A stretch of DNA of 64,000 nucleotides, taken from positions 62,001-126,000 of the forward strand of contig JAFZKH010000003.1 of assembly GCA_017553685.1 (NCBI GenBank). Direction: 5' to 3'. This document shows positions 35,366-43,217 of the stretch, piece after piece. The notes under the pieces were generated by a model, which was given only the letters and a program-made list of their open reading frames with translations, ran no database searches and had not been told where the DNA came from. A program made the translations under genes and the position numbers. The stretch's first letter is position 1. Each line of letters opens with the position of its first letter. This DNA is from Bacilli bacterium (GTDB lineage: Bacteria; Bacillota_I; Bacilli_A; RF39; UBA660).

Positions 35366-36297
35366 CATTCTCATATAGAATAAAAGAAGAAATATCAAAA
35401 TTAGAATGTTCAAAGATCGAATATATATCAGAGTTATCTGGTATTCTTTGTACATCATCAGATTTAAAGTTATATTCTATTAAAGTTCAAACAGAAAATA
35501 TTAATGCCGCAAACAGAATATTTGACATAGTTCATGATATTTATTCGGTAACAAGTAATATAGCTGTTAAAAAGAATTATAATTTTAAGAAAAATGAAAT
35601 GTATGTTATTGAAGTTAAAAAAGATGTACCTGAAATATTAAAGGATCTTGGTTTAATAACAGATAATAGTTTTAAAATTAGAAATTGTCCTATGAATGAA
35701 ATAGTTGATGATGAAGAACTAAAAGCAGCATTTATTAGAGGTTGTTTCTTAATAGCAGGATCTGTTAATGATCCAAAGACATCTAGATACCATTTAGAAT
35801 TTATTATAAATAATGAGGAATTTGCTAATTTCTTAAAAGATGTACTTAATTCTTATGAATTAAATGCTAAGACTCTTAGAAGAGCTAAAGGATATATGGT
35901 ATATATTAAAGAGTCTGAAAAGATTAGTGATCTTCTTAGAATTATTAAAGCTTATAATGCAGTTTTATATTATGAAGATATTAGAGTTCTTAGAGAAAAA
36001 CAAAATATGAATAATCGTATTAATAACTGTGAACAAGCTAACGTAGAGAAGTCTATGGCATCATCTAATAAGCAAATTGAAGATATTAATTATATTAAAG
36101 TAGAAGATGCATATGATTTACTTGATGAAAAAGTAAGAAAAGTAGCAGATTATAGACTTAAATATCCTGAAAATTCATTAATAGAACTTAGTAAGATTAT
36201 TTCAGTTGAAACTGGTGAAACAATTACTAAATCATGTGTTAATCATAGACTTAGAAAGATAAGAGAACTTGCTGATAGATTAAGAGAAAGCAGGTAG
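35362..36297 (+). CDS. whiA: WhiA DNA-binding protein
   Basis: WhiA is a DNA-binding protein of Gram-positive bacteria with a LAGLIDADG-like N-terminal part and a C-terminal helix-turn-helix. Here the first part carries IRGCFLIAGSVNDPKTSRYHLEF. The HTH lies in SLIELSKIISVETGETITKSCVNHRLRKIRELADRLR, typical for the family. The length of 311 is usual. It overlaps lgt by four bases, and the Abi_2 gene follows after 8 nt. Confidence 0.95.
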   Translation: MTFSYRIKEEISKLECSKIEYISELSGILCTSSDLKLYSIKVQTENINAANRIFDIVHDIYSVTSNIAVKKNYNFKKNEMYVIEVKKDVPEILKDLGLITDNSFKIRNCPMNEIVDDEELKAAFIRGCFLIAGSVNDPKTSRYHLEFIINNEEFANFLKDVLNSYELNAKTLRRAKGYMVYIKESEKISDLLRIIKAYNAVLYYEDIRVLREKQNMNNRINNCEQANVEKSMASSNKQIEDINYIKVEDAYDLLDEKVRKVADYRLKYPENSLIELSKIISVETGETITKSCVNHRLRKIRELADRLRESR

Positions 36298-36305
36298 GTG
36301 AACTT

Positions 36306-37223
36306 ATGAATAAAAAGGAATTTAGAACATTAGATGAACAAATAGATATCTTAAGAAATAAAGGATTAACTATTAATGATGAAGAAGCTGCTAAAGATGT
36401 TCTTTTAAGAGAAAATTATTTCTTTGTTAATGGATATAGAAATATTCTTTATACAAAAGATAGAAAATTTATTAAGGGAACTACTTTTGAAGAGTTATAT
36501 TCAGTTTTCTTATTTGATAGAACTTTTAGAAATATATTATTTAAGAATTTATTAATAATAGAAAATAATATTAAAAGTATTATTAGTTATCAATTAAGTA
36601 AGAAATATGGTTATAAAGAATCTGATTATTTAAAACCATCTAATTTTAATCAAAATTTTACTGATAGTAGAAGAGTTATAGATGTTATTAATAAAATGAA
36701 GAGACAAATTAGAGTAAATGGTGATAAGCATACAGCTACTTCTCACTATATTAGTAAGTATGGATATATTCCATTATGGATTTTAGTAAAAGTACTCTCA
36801 TTTGGGCTTATAAATGAGTTATATGGCATATTAAAAGAAGAAGATAGAAAAGAAATAGCAGATATTTATGGATTAGATCCTGAAACATTAAAAACATATC
36901 TATCTTTATTAGCAAATTATAGAAATTTATGTGCTCATGAAGATATAGTATATGAACATAGAACTCAGGTTAGTATTCCAGATACAATATATCATGAGAG
37001 ATTAGGTATAGAAAAATATGAAGGCGAATATGTAAAAGGAAAAAATGATTTATTCGCTGTTGTAATTATGTTTAAAACATTATTAACAAAAAGTAAATTC
37101 TCTGATTTTATGGATGAAATTAATAGGGCTATAAAAGTATTTGATAAGAATATAGGGATAATAGATAATGATAAATTACTAGATAGAATGGGATTCCCTA
37201 GTAATTATGAAGAAATATTATAG
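36306..37223 (+). CDS. Abi_2 family protein (AbiD/AbiF-like HEPN)
   Basis: The 305-residue protein has the Abi_2 layout: LLRENYFFVNGYRNILY near residues 33-50, FEELYSVFLFDRTFRNILF at 61-79, and the RX4H signature RNLCAH at 206-211 followed by EDIVYE. Members of this family cause abortive infection in lactococci and belong to the HEPN group of putative RNases. The gene sits 8 nt after whiA and 11 nt before htrA with normal RBSs, so it is read with housekeeping genes and has no room for a separate RNA gene in its flanks. The role as defence is family knowledge; activity here is inference. Confidence 0.85.
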   Translation: MNKKEFRTLDEQIDILRNKGLTINDEEAAKDVLLRENYFFVNGYRNILYTKDRKFIKGTTFEELYSVFLFDRTFRNILFKNLLIIENNIKSIISYQLSKKYGYKESDYLKPSNFNQNFTDSRRVIDVINKMKRQIRVNGDKHTATSHYISKYGYIPLWILVKVLSFGLINELYGILKEEDRKEIADIYGLDPETLKTYLSLLANYRNLCAHEDIVYEHRTQVSIPDTIYHERLGIEKYEGEYVKGKNDLFAVVIMFKTLLTKSKFSDFMDEINRAIKVFDKNIGIIDNDKLLDRMGFPSNYEEIL

Positions 37224-37234
37224 GAGATGATTAT

Positions 37235-38305
37235 ATGAATACTAAAAAAACAATATTAATTTGTTTTATTACATTTGTTATAACAGTTACTACTTCAGTA
37301 GTAGCAGTTATACTATATACAAAATTTTATCCAATAGAATCAAAGATTATTACTGAAAATATTAATAGAACTGAAGTTATAGAAAGTGCTATAAGTGACT
37401 CTATAGAACAAGTATTTGATGCTGTTGTTACTGTTAAAAGTTATTATAATGGGAAAGCAATAGGAACAGGATCTGGTTTTGTTTATAAAACTGATGATAA
37501 ATTTGGTTATATATTAACTAATAATCATGTTATTGAGTATGCTAATAGTGTTGAAATATTATTACAAAATGGTGAAACAGTTAATGCTAATATACTTGGA
37601 GCAGATTCATATTCAGATTTAGCAGTTTTATCTATATCTAAAGATAAAGTACTTAAAGTAGCAACTTTAGGTGATAGTGATAATATATATCTTGGAGAAA
37701 CAGTATTTACTGTAGGTAGTCCTATGGGTGAAGAATATTCTGGATCTATTACTAAAGGTATTATATCTGCAAAAGAAAGAACTATAGAAACTGAAAGTGT
37801 AGTTACTAAAGTTATTCAAACAGATGCTGCTATTAACCCAGGTAATAGTGGTGGACCATTAGTTAGTTTATCTGGTGAAGTAATAGGTATTACTTCAATG
37901 AAATTAGCAGATGAATCTATAGAAGGTATGGGTTTTGCTATACCTATAAATGAAGCTAAAATGTATGCTTCTTATTTAGAACAAAATAAAGAAGTATCTA
38001 GACCATATTTAGGAGTTTCTTTAATAGATGTTAATGATACTTATAAATTATATTATTATAGATTAAATGTTGATCAAAACTTAACTTATGGTACAGTAAT
38101 AGCTTCTTTAGACAAGAACTCTAATACTGCTAAAGCAGGATTAGAAGTAGGAGATGTAATTTTAAAAATAAATAATGATAAAATAACAAGTGTTTCTAAA
38201 CTAAGATATTACTTATATCAATATAATATAGGTGATGAAGTAGAAATAACTTATAATAGAAATGGTAAAGAAAAAACTGTAAAAGTTGTTTTAGAGGGTA
38301 AATAA
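37235..38305 (+). CDS. HtrA/DegP-type serine protease
   Basis: One N-terminal membrane helix (about 8-28) anchors a trypsin-like protease outside the cell. The triad is intact: His98 in LTNNHVIEYA, Asp128 in DSYSDLAVL and Ser205 in NPGNSGGPL. The C-terminal ~100 residues (RPYLGVSLIDV...AGLEVGDVILKIN) are a PDZ domain. HtrA proteases degrade or refold misfolded exported proteins, which suits a cell making very large surface proteins. The stop overlaps the ATG of the next gene (AATAATG). Confidence 0.93.
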   Translation: MNTKKTILICFITFVITVTTSVVAVILYTKFYPIESKIITENINRTEVIESAISDSIEQVFDAVVTVKSYYNGKAIGTGSGFVYKTDDKFGYILTNNHVIEYANSVEILLQNGETVNANILGADSYSDLAVLSISKDKVLKVATLGDSDNIYLGETVFTVGSPMGEEYSGSITKGIISAKERTIETESVVTKVIQTDAAINPGNSGGPLVSLSGEVIGITSMKLADESIEGMGFAIPINEAKMYASYLEQNKEVSRPYLGVSLIDVNDTYKLYYYRLNVDQNLTYGTVIASLDKNSNTAKAGLEVGDVILKINNDKITSVSKLRYYLYQYNIGDEVEITYNRNGKEKTVKVVLEGK

Positions 38306-38733
38306 TGAAAGCAAAAAGAGTAGGAAAAGTAATAGCAACTATATTTCTAATATTATTTATATTAGTACTTGGATATTTAGTATATAGTTATTTCTTTGGT
38401 GGAACAGATGAACAAAGAATAGAAAGAAAACTAAATAAGATGGCTAAAGATTTCTATGAAAAATGTTATTATGATGAATTAGTAGAACAAAAAGGATCTG
38501 CTAGTGATGCTATAGAGTATTTAAAAGACTATAAAGATAAAGGTTTAAAGGTAAGTTATAGTAGTTTAAAAGAATACTATGATGAATTTGGAAGTAAAAT
38601 GAATTATACTGAATTATCAGTATGTGATGAAGACAATACTTATGTATTAATCTATCCAAAATCACCATATGGTAAAACTGATTTTACTGTAGGATATAAA
38701 CTAAATTGCAAGTTAGAAAAGAAGAACAAGTAA
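38305..38733 (+). CDS. Membrane-anchored protein (142 aa), unknown
   Basis: A single hydrophobic helix (about 9-31) follows KAKRVGK, and the ~110-residue remainder is outside. It has KMAKDFYEKCYYDEL and a C-terminal TDFTVGYKLNCKLEKK, with three Cys in the outer part. Its ATG overlaps the HtrA stop, so it is co-translated with the protease and may be a partner or substrate (inference). Confidence 0.7.
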   Translation: MKAKRVGKVIATIFLILFILVLGYLVYSYFFGGTDEQRIERKLNKMAKDFYEKCYYDELVEQKGSASDAIEYLKDYKDKGLKVSYSSLKEYYDEFGSKMNYTELSVCDEDNTYVLIYPKSPYGKTDFTVGYKLNCKLEKKNK

Positions 38734-38748
38734 TTGTTTTTCTTTTTA
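38719..38748 (+). terminator. Intrinsic terminator
   Basis: AAGAAGAACAA pairs with TTGTTTTTCTT (one G-U pair) around GTAA, followed by a T-run. It ends the lgt-whiA-Abi_2-HtrA row. Confidence 0.75.
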
Positions 38749-38791
38749 TTTTATGGTAATATATTAAAACTTTTGATGGAAGGAGATAAAT

Positions 38792-39934
38792 ATGAGAATA
38801 GATAATTTAAAAACAGCAAAAGGATATAATTTTAGATTTAATAAAGATCAAATAATGCCTATAGTAGATGAAATAGAGAACTTTCTTATATCAGTTCCTT
38901 CATTAAAAAAGGTAAAGTTTAAACAAGAAATACCTAAAGAAATTCAATCAAACAATAAAATTGAAGGTATTGATGATGATATTGAGGAAATAAATAGGAT
39001 TATTAAAAGAAGACCTGTTAATAGTATAATTGATTATGAAGATGATAGTGTTGCAAGAAGAGTAGTTAATCTTTTTGGTGCATATAATTTTATTTTGCAA
39101 AAGAAAGAAATAAATAAAGATACATTAGGAGAATTATATAATCAAATAAGTAATGGATTAATTAAACCTGTAGATTTAGCAAGTATGGGAGAATACTATA
39201 GAAAAGATGCAGTATGTATTACAAATAAACCATATTTTGATGAAAAAAATGAAGGCATTAAATATTATTTAATAGATGAATATATGGACTATTTATTTGA
39301 TTATATTAATAATAGTGAAGCAATTGATTATACTGATTATTTTATTATTTCTCAAATTATTCATTTCTATTTTGTTTATGTTCATCCTTATTTTGATTGT
39401 AATGGTAGAACATCTAGAATAGTATCATTATGGTATTTATTAAATAATAAAGCAAATGCATTTTTAAACTTTAATAGATCTATACCATTTTCTAAGGGTC
39501 AATATTGTCATGCTATTGAGTCTTCTAGAAGAACTTGTAATATTACACATTTTATTAAATATATGTTAGAAATAGAAAAAGCTCAATTAGAAAAAGAATA
39601 CTTAATATCTGCTGTTGAAAAAGGACTAAAGTATAGATTAACTGATGAAGAATATCTAATATTAGAATATTATTTAAGTAATAACCAAGAACAAACATTA
39701 TTATCTTTAACTCAGTTATTTAATAGAGTTAATAATCGTAGTTTTAAACCTTTACAAGTAGAGCAAAGAATAAAAGAGTTTAAAGAAAAAGGTATTATAT
39801 TAGAAGTTGGTAATTCAAGTAGATTTCTTAGAGACGGTAGATTTAATCCAAAATATAGAATTAATAGAGATTTAATTGATATAGATGAGTCACTAATTAA
39901 AAGATTACAACTTTCAAATTATGTTAATAAATAA
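38792..39934 (+). CDS. Fic domain protein with C-terminal winged helix
   Basis: Fic proteins transfer AMP or other nucleotide parts to target proteins. The active loop is HPYFDCNGRTSR (198-209), matching HxFxxxNGRxxR. An IEG (57-59) near the N-terminus sits where an inhibitory helix with (S/T)xxxE(G/N) is found in self-inhibited members; here the Ser/Thr is Asn. The last ~90 residues look like a winged helix (LLSLTQLFNRVNNRSFKPLQVEQRIKE read in part). It is a single gene with a GAAGGAG RBS. Targets are unknown. Confidence 0.88.
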   Translation: MRIDNLKTAKGYNFRFNKDQIMPIVDEIENFLISVPSLKKVKFKQEIPKEIQSNNKIEGIDDDIEEINRIIKRRPVNSIIDYEDDSVARRVVNLFGAYNFILQKKEINKDTLGELYNQISNGLIKPVDLASMGEYYRKDAVCITNKPYFDEKNEGIKYYLIDEYMDYLFDYINNSEAIDYTDYFIISQIIHFYFVYVHPYFDCNGRTSRIVSLWYLLNNKANAFLNFNRSIPFSKGQYCHAIESSRRTCNITHFIKYMLEIEKAQLEKEYLISAVEKGLKYRLTDEEYLILEYYLSNNQEQTLLSLTQLFNRVNNRSFKPLQVEQRIKEFKEKGIILEVGNSSRFLRDGRFNPKYRINRDLIDIDESLIKRLQLSNYVNK

Positions 39935-39963
39935 TTGAAAAAGGACAAAGAATATGTTATTAT
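39935..39963 (+). promoter_or_regulatory. Candidate promoter of tRNA-Trp
   Basis: TTGAAA (39935-39940), a 17-nt spacer and TATTAT (39958-39963) precede the tRNA by 18 nt. An AAGGACAAA/TTTGTCCTT stem (39941-39975) overlaps it and may instead end the Fic transcript. Confidence 0.45.
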
Positions 39964-39981
39964 TTATTTGTCCTTGAATTT

Positions 39982-40055
39982 AGGGGATTAGTTAAATGGT
40001 ATAATAATGGTCTCCAAAACCACTGTTGGGAGTTCGATTCTCTCATCCCCTGCCA
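39982..40055 (+). tRNA. tRNA-Trp (CCA anticodon)
   Basis: The cloverleaf reads with a 7-bp acceptor (AGGGGAT/ATCCCCT), anticodon loop CTCCAAA with CCA at 40014-40016, a T-arm GGGAG-TTCGATT-CTCTC, discriminator G and an encoded CCA end. The lowest anticodon-stem pair is A-C, a mismatch. The CCA anticodon reads UGG only, which agrees with UGA being a stop codon here. Confidence 0.95.
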
Positions 40056-40064
40056 TATAAAAAT

Positions 40065-40092
40065 AAAACACTAACTATTGTTAGTGTTTTTT
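40065..40092 (+). terminator. Bidirectional terminator between tRNA-Trp and the GrpB-family gene
   Basis: AAAACACTAAC/GTTAGTGTTTT around TATT has A and T tracts on both sides. It can end the tRNA transcript and the opposite-strand gene, whose stop lies in the stem. Confidence 0.88.
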
Positions 40093-40583
40093 AATACTTC
40101 TTGTATAAAATCATTTTTAGATTTTGTATACATTCTTCTATCATCTGAGTATTCTTTTGACAATTTAGTTTTTAATTTTTTGTATTCTTCTAATATATCA
40201 GGGTTATTATTTAAAATATCTCTAAATTTAATTAGATTTGTAAAAGTTGAATTGTTTTTTGGAATAATATGCACTAAAAAGAATGTTTCTTTTTCATCTT
40301 CTTTTATAAGAAGAATTTCTTCTCTTTCAGTATTTGGTTTTACTGTATATAACTTAGACAACATGCCTAAATATTTATCTATACCATTTAGAGAACTTAC
40401 TCCGATAGCTATATCTACTATCGGTTTAGCAGGTAATCCTTTAACAGCAGTTGATCCTATATGTTCATAAACGAAGTCCTCATCTTTAAATATTTCTTTT
40501 AAAATATTTACTTCTTCTTCATACATGTTTTTCCATGATTCATAATTATCTTCTAATATAACAGTCCCATTAATTAAACCCAT
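40071..40583 (-). CDS. GrpB family protein (UPF0157)
   Basis: The 170-residue protein has the nucleotidyltransferase-like GrpB core: an EHIGSTAVKGLPAKPIVDIAIG motif (read in part) holding the GS and the D-x-D-like acidic pair. Family members resemble minimal nucleotidyltransferases and appear in antibiotic or CoA contexts, but no function is firmly known. It is transcribed against its neighbours, divergent from the beta-lactamase-fold gene and convergent to tRNA-Trp. Confidence 0.85.
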   Translation of the reverse strand: MGLINGTVILEDNYESWKNMYEEEVNILKEIFKDEDFVYEHIGSTAVKGLPAKPIVDIAIGVSSLNGIDKYLGMLSKLYTVKPNTEREEILLIKEDEKETFFLVHIIPKNNSTFTNLIKFRDILNNNPDILEEYKKLKTKLSKEYSDDRRMYTKSKNDFIQEVLKNTNNS

Positions 40584-40635
40584 ATTTATACCTCTAAACG
40601 TATTATAACATGATATGGTGATAATAAATAATATA

Positions 40636-40644
40636 TGCTATAAT
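40636..40644 (+). promoter_or_regulatory. Extended -10 promoter
   Basis: TGCTATAAT lies 19 nt before the ATG of the serine hydrolase gene, within an 80-nt divergent intergenic region. Confidence 0.6.
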
Positions 40645-40663
40645 TTTTTTGGAGGATACTCTT

Positions 40664-41500
40664 ATGGATTATAATATAAATATTAATATTAATGGATTAA
40701 GTAAAGAAATAATAAATGAATTATTACCAGATTTAAAAGAATTATCTTATATGTATTTAGATGAGTCTTTTAAAGGAAATAAAGTTGCTTTTTGTTATAA
40801 AGATATAAATAATAATTATATGATTTCATATAACTATTCTATATGTTTTTATGCTGCTAGTACTATTAAAATACTTGCTTGTTTAATGGTATTAGAAAAG
40901 GCATTAAATAAAGAGTTAGACTTAGATGAAAAGATATTAATTACATCTAAAGATTTAAAACAAGATACTGGAATTATTAAATATCAAAAAGAAGATACTT
41001 ATTATACTCTTGAAGATTTAGTTAGATTATCTATAGTAGAAAGCGATAATACAGCATATTTAAAACTAGTAGAAATACTTGGAAAAGATAAAATAAAAGA
41101 ATATGGTAATTCTTTAGGTGCAGAGTATACTATGATTGGAAGAGAAACTGATTCATTTGGTATTGTTAATTCTAAAGATATGTTGATATATTTTGAAGCT
41201 GTAAAGAAATTTATTGCTGAAGATAATATATATTCTAAAAGATTTAAAGAATGGTTATCTAATCCAACAGTTAAGTTTATAAATGATGATTCAATAGATA
41301 ATTTAAATTATGTTAGAAAATATGGATCATGGGATATTGCATATCATGAAGCAGGATATGTAGAAGATAAAGATCCATATTATTTAATAGTATTAACTCA
41401 ATTAAATAAATTTGATTATAAAGAAGAGTTTATTAATGAAACTGCTAAGAAAATAAATATGTTACATAAAAAAATAAATGATATGTTAATAAAACACTAA
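40664..41500 (+). CDS. Beta-lactamase-fold serine hydrolase (class A-like)
   Basis: The ATG at 40664 follows GGAGG; the in-frame TTG at 40649 lies before that site. The 278-residue protein has the penicillin-recognising triad: STIK (Ser66, Lys69), SDN (127-129) and a KYG in place of KTG near the C-terminus. It has no signal peptide, so it would be cytoplasmic unless exported otherwise, which is unusual for a true beta-lactamase. It could be an amide or ester hydrolase of the same fold. Resistance should not be inferred. Confidence 0.8.
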   Translation: MDYNINININGLSKEIINELLPDLKELSYMYLDESFKGNKVAFCYKDINNNYMISYNYSICFYAASTIKILACLMVLEKALNKELDLDEKILITSKDLKQDTGIIKYQKEDTYYTLEDLVRLSIVESDNTAYLKLVEILGKDKIKEYGNSLGAEYTMIGRETDSFGIVNSKDMLIYFEAVKKFIAEDNIYSKRFKEWLSNPTVKFINDDSIDNLNYVRKYGSWDIAYHEAGYVEDKDPYYLIVLTQLNKFDYKEEFINETAKKINMLHKKINDMLIKH

Positions 41501-41520
41501 CTAATGTTAGTGTTTATTTT
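41491..41520 (+). terminator. Bidirectional terminator between convergent genes
   Basis: AAAACACTAAC/GTTAGTGTTT around TAAT; its stem is nearly the same as that at 40065. It sits between the serine hydrolase and the C39-like gene. Confidence 0.85.
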
Positions 41521-42185
41521 TTCTCTACTATATATATTGTATTCTTTTCAAAAATACCAAATGCAAAAGCAAATTTCAAAAATAATGGCATATTTTCATA
41601 AGATTCAAAAGTTGTTCTATTAATGAATTCTTCAATAGTAATTTTTTCTGTATATCCATATGGATTTGCTATTGTTACTTTATTATTTGGAACATCTAAT
41701 CCTGTAATTAATGAATAATGTAATGTCCATTCATTTTCATATTTAGCAGCCCATTCTACTGGTACAGGTATACCTTTAGATAAACTAGTATATACTTTAT
41801 CTATTAAATCTGAACTATTTAAATATTTATACATTGTAGTTTTATATTCAGGAAATTGTTTATTCATTTCTTTTTCAAATGCTTTTCCTGTTGATGTAAC
41901 TACTTTTCCATAATTATTATATAAAGATTGTTCAGTGATATTACCATTATTCCACTTAGAAAACATTTCTATAACTGCATATCCACAGGATACATCTTGC
42001 TTGAATACTTCAACATTATCTACTTGAACTGGCTCTTTATATTTATCATTGTTATATATTGAACTATAATCATCTTGTATTTTATTTGTTTTATATTTTA
42101 ATATTCCAAATGCTATTCCTATTACTAAAAGTAGTATTGCAAGTATAATTAGTATTATTATTAATACTTTTTTTATTACTTTCAT
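41514..42185 (-). CDS. C39-like cysteine peptidase, membrane-anchored
   Basis: One N-terminal helix (about 5-27) anchors a ~190-residue outer domain. The catalytic pattern of a C39/papain-like peptidase is present: QDVSCGYAVIEMF with the Gln and Cys, TLHYSLITGLD with the His, and VTIANPYG with the Asn/Asp position. The gene has its own TATAAT promoter and an RBS CTGGAGG. It is divergent from the gene at 42261. Unlike the truncated relative at the left edge, it keeps its catalytic residues. Possible jobs are leader-peptide processing or surface-protein trimming (inference). Confidence 0.75.
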   Translation of the reverse strand: MKVIKKVLIIILIILAILLLVIGIAFGILKYKTNKIQDDYSSIYNNDKYKEPVQVDNVEVFKQDVSCGYAVIEMFSKWNNGNITEQSLYNNYGKVVTSTGKAFEKEMNKQFPEYKTTMYKYLNSSDLIDKVYTSLSKGIPVPVEWAAKYENEWTLHYSLITGLDVPNNKVTIANPYGYTEKITIEEFINRTTFESYENMPLFLKFAFAFGIFEKNTIYIVEKK

Positions 42186-42260
42186 ATATACACCTCCAGT
42201 ATATTATAACATAGAAAATATATATAATATATGTTATACTTATAATAGTGAGGTAAGTAT

Positions 42261-43214
42261 ATGAATAATGATAATATATTTAATCAAAATACTGATGAAA
42301 AATTAAAAGAAAGTATTAATTTAAAAAGCATTAAGGATATAACACTTGCTAATGGAAAAAGAATGCTTGTTATGTATGAAGGGAATTCTTATGAACCAAT
42401 AGTAATTAATATTGATTATAATTTAGATTTACTTAATGAAATATATGGCAGAATGAAAGAGAATCCAAATTATCAAGGCGGAGATCCTACTGAAAATACT
42501 AAAGCAATAATAGAGGAAATAGCAAAAGAACAAAATGGTTTTGAAACAGTTATTCCTATTGAAATGGATAAAATAAATGAAGCTTTAAAGCATTATATGA
42601 ATGATCCTGAAAAATTAAAAGCAATTTCTGCTTTAGTAAAAGATGTTGAAAAAAAGAATCTTATTTTACCAGAACATGAAAAATATGCTTATATTGATTT
42701 AGAAAATGAATTTGTTATTTCTAATTCTGGTAAAGTTTTAGAAGCAAAAAAGAATGAAAAAGATGAACTTGTAGTTCAATCTCCAGAATATGCATCTGAA
42801 TATAAAGATGAAGATATTAATCCTGATGAATTTAATGGTGGATCAAAGATTACTGAGTTATCTTCTTCAGATGCTACTTTAAAGGATGCAGAGTATACAG
42901 AAGATGAAATAGAAAATGTGTATGATGAAGTGTTTAGTAAAGGCGGAGTTCCTGATGAATTAAAGGCAGGTATTATCTCTAAACTTAAAGCAATTGGTGA
43001 AGATCCTAATCTTCTTGAAAATAGATCTGTTATTTCTTCTGAAGAAAAGGCATGGTTCTATGAAGCTTATTCAAGAATGGAAGAACTTAAAAAGAAAAAG
43101 ACTAAGACTCTTACATATGAAAAAGAAGCTGGAATTTCAAGTTATGTATATATAGCATTAGTAGTTTTAGTAATAGTATTTGCTATATTTATGTTTATTG
43201 TTTTTAGAAGGTAA
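42261..43214 (+). CDS. Tail-anchored protein (317 aa), unknown
   Basis: The first ~285 residues are soluble, acidic and helical, and the last ~25 form a hydrophobic helix ending in VFRR, so the bulk would lie in the cytoplasm (tail anchor). Segments include TLANGKRMLVMYEGNSYEPI and DEVFSKGGVPDELKAGI. No family is recognised. Its stop is 3 nt before the next gene, and the RBS of that gene lies inside its last codons, so the two are coupled. Confidence 0.65.
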   Translation: MNNDNIFNQNTDEKLKESINLKSIKDITLANGKRMLVMYEGNSYEPIVINIDYNLDLLNEIYGRMKENPNYQGGDPTENTKAIIEEIAKEQNGFETVIPIEMDKINEALKHYMNDPEKLKAISALVKDVEKKNLILPEHEKYAYIDLENEFVISNSGKVLEAKKNEKDELVVQSPEYASEYKDEDINPDEFNGGSKITELSSSDATLKDAEYTEDEIENVYDEVFSKGGVPDELKAGIISKLKAIGEDPNLLENRSVISSEEKAWFYEAYSRMEELKKKKTKTLTYEKEAGISSYVYIALVVLVIVFAIFMFIVFRR

Positions 43215-43217
43215 TTT

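Noticed and set aside
38792-39934. Fic protein as toxin of a toxin-antitoxin pair
   Set aside because: No small antitoxin gene is adjacent, and an internal inhibitory-helix-like IEG is present, which points to a self-regulated Fic protein.
40664-41500. Secreted class A beta-lactamase
   Set aside because: The active-site motifs are present, but there is no signal peptide and the third motif is KYG, so a drug-hydrolysing role is not supported.
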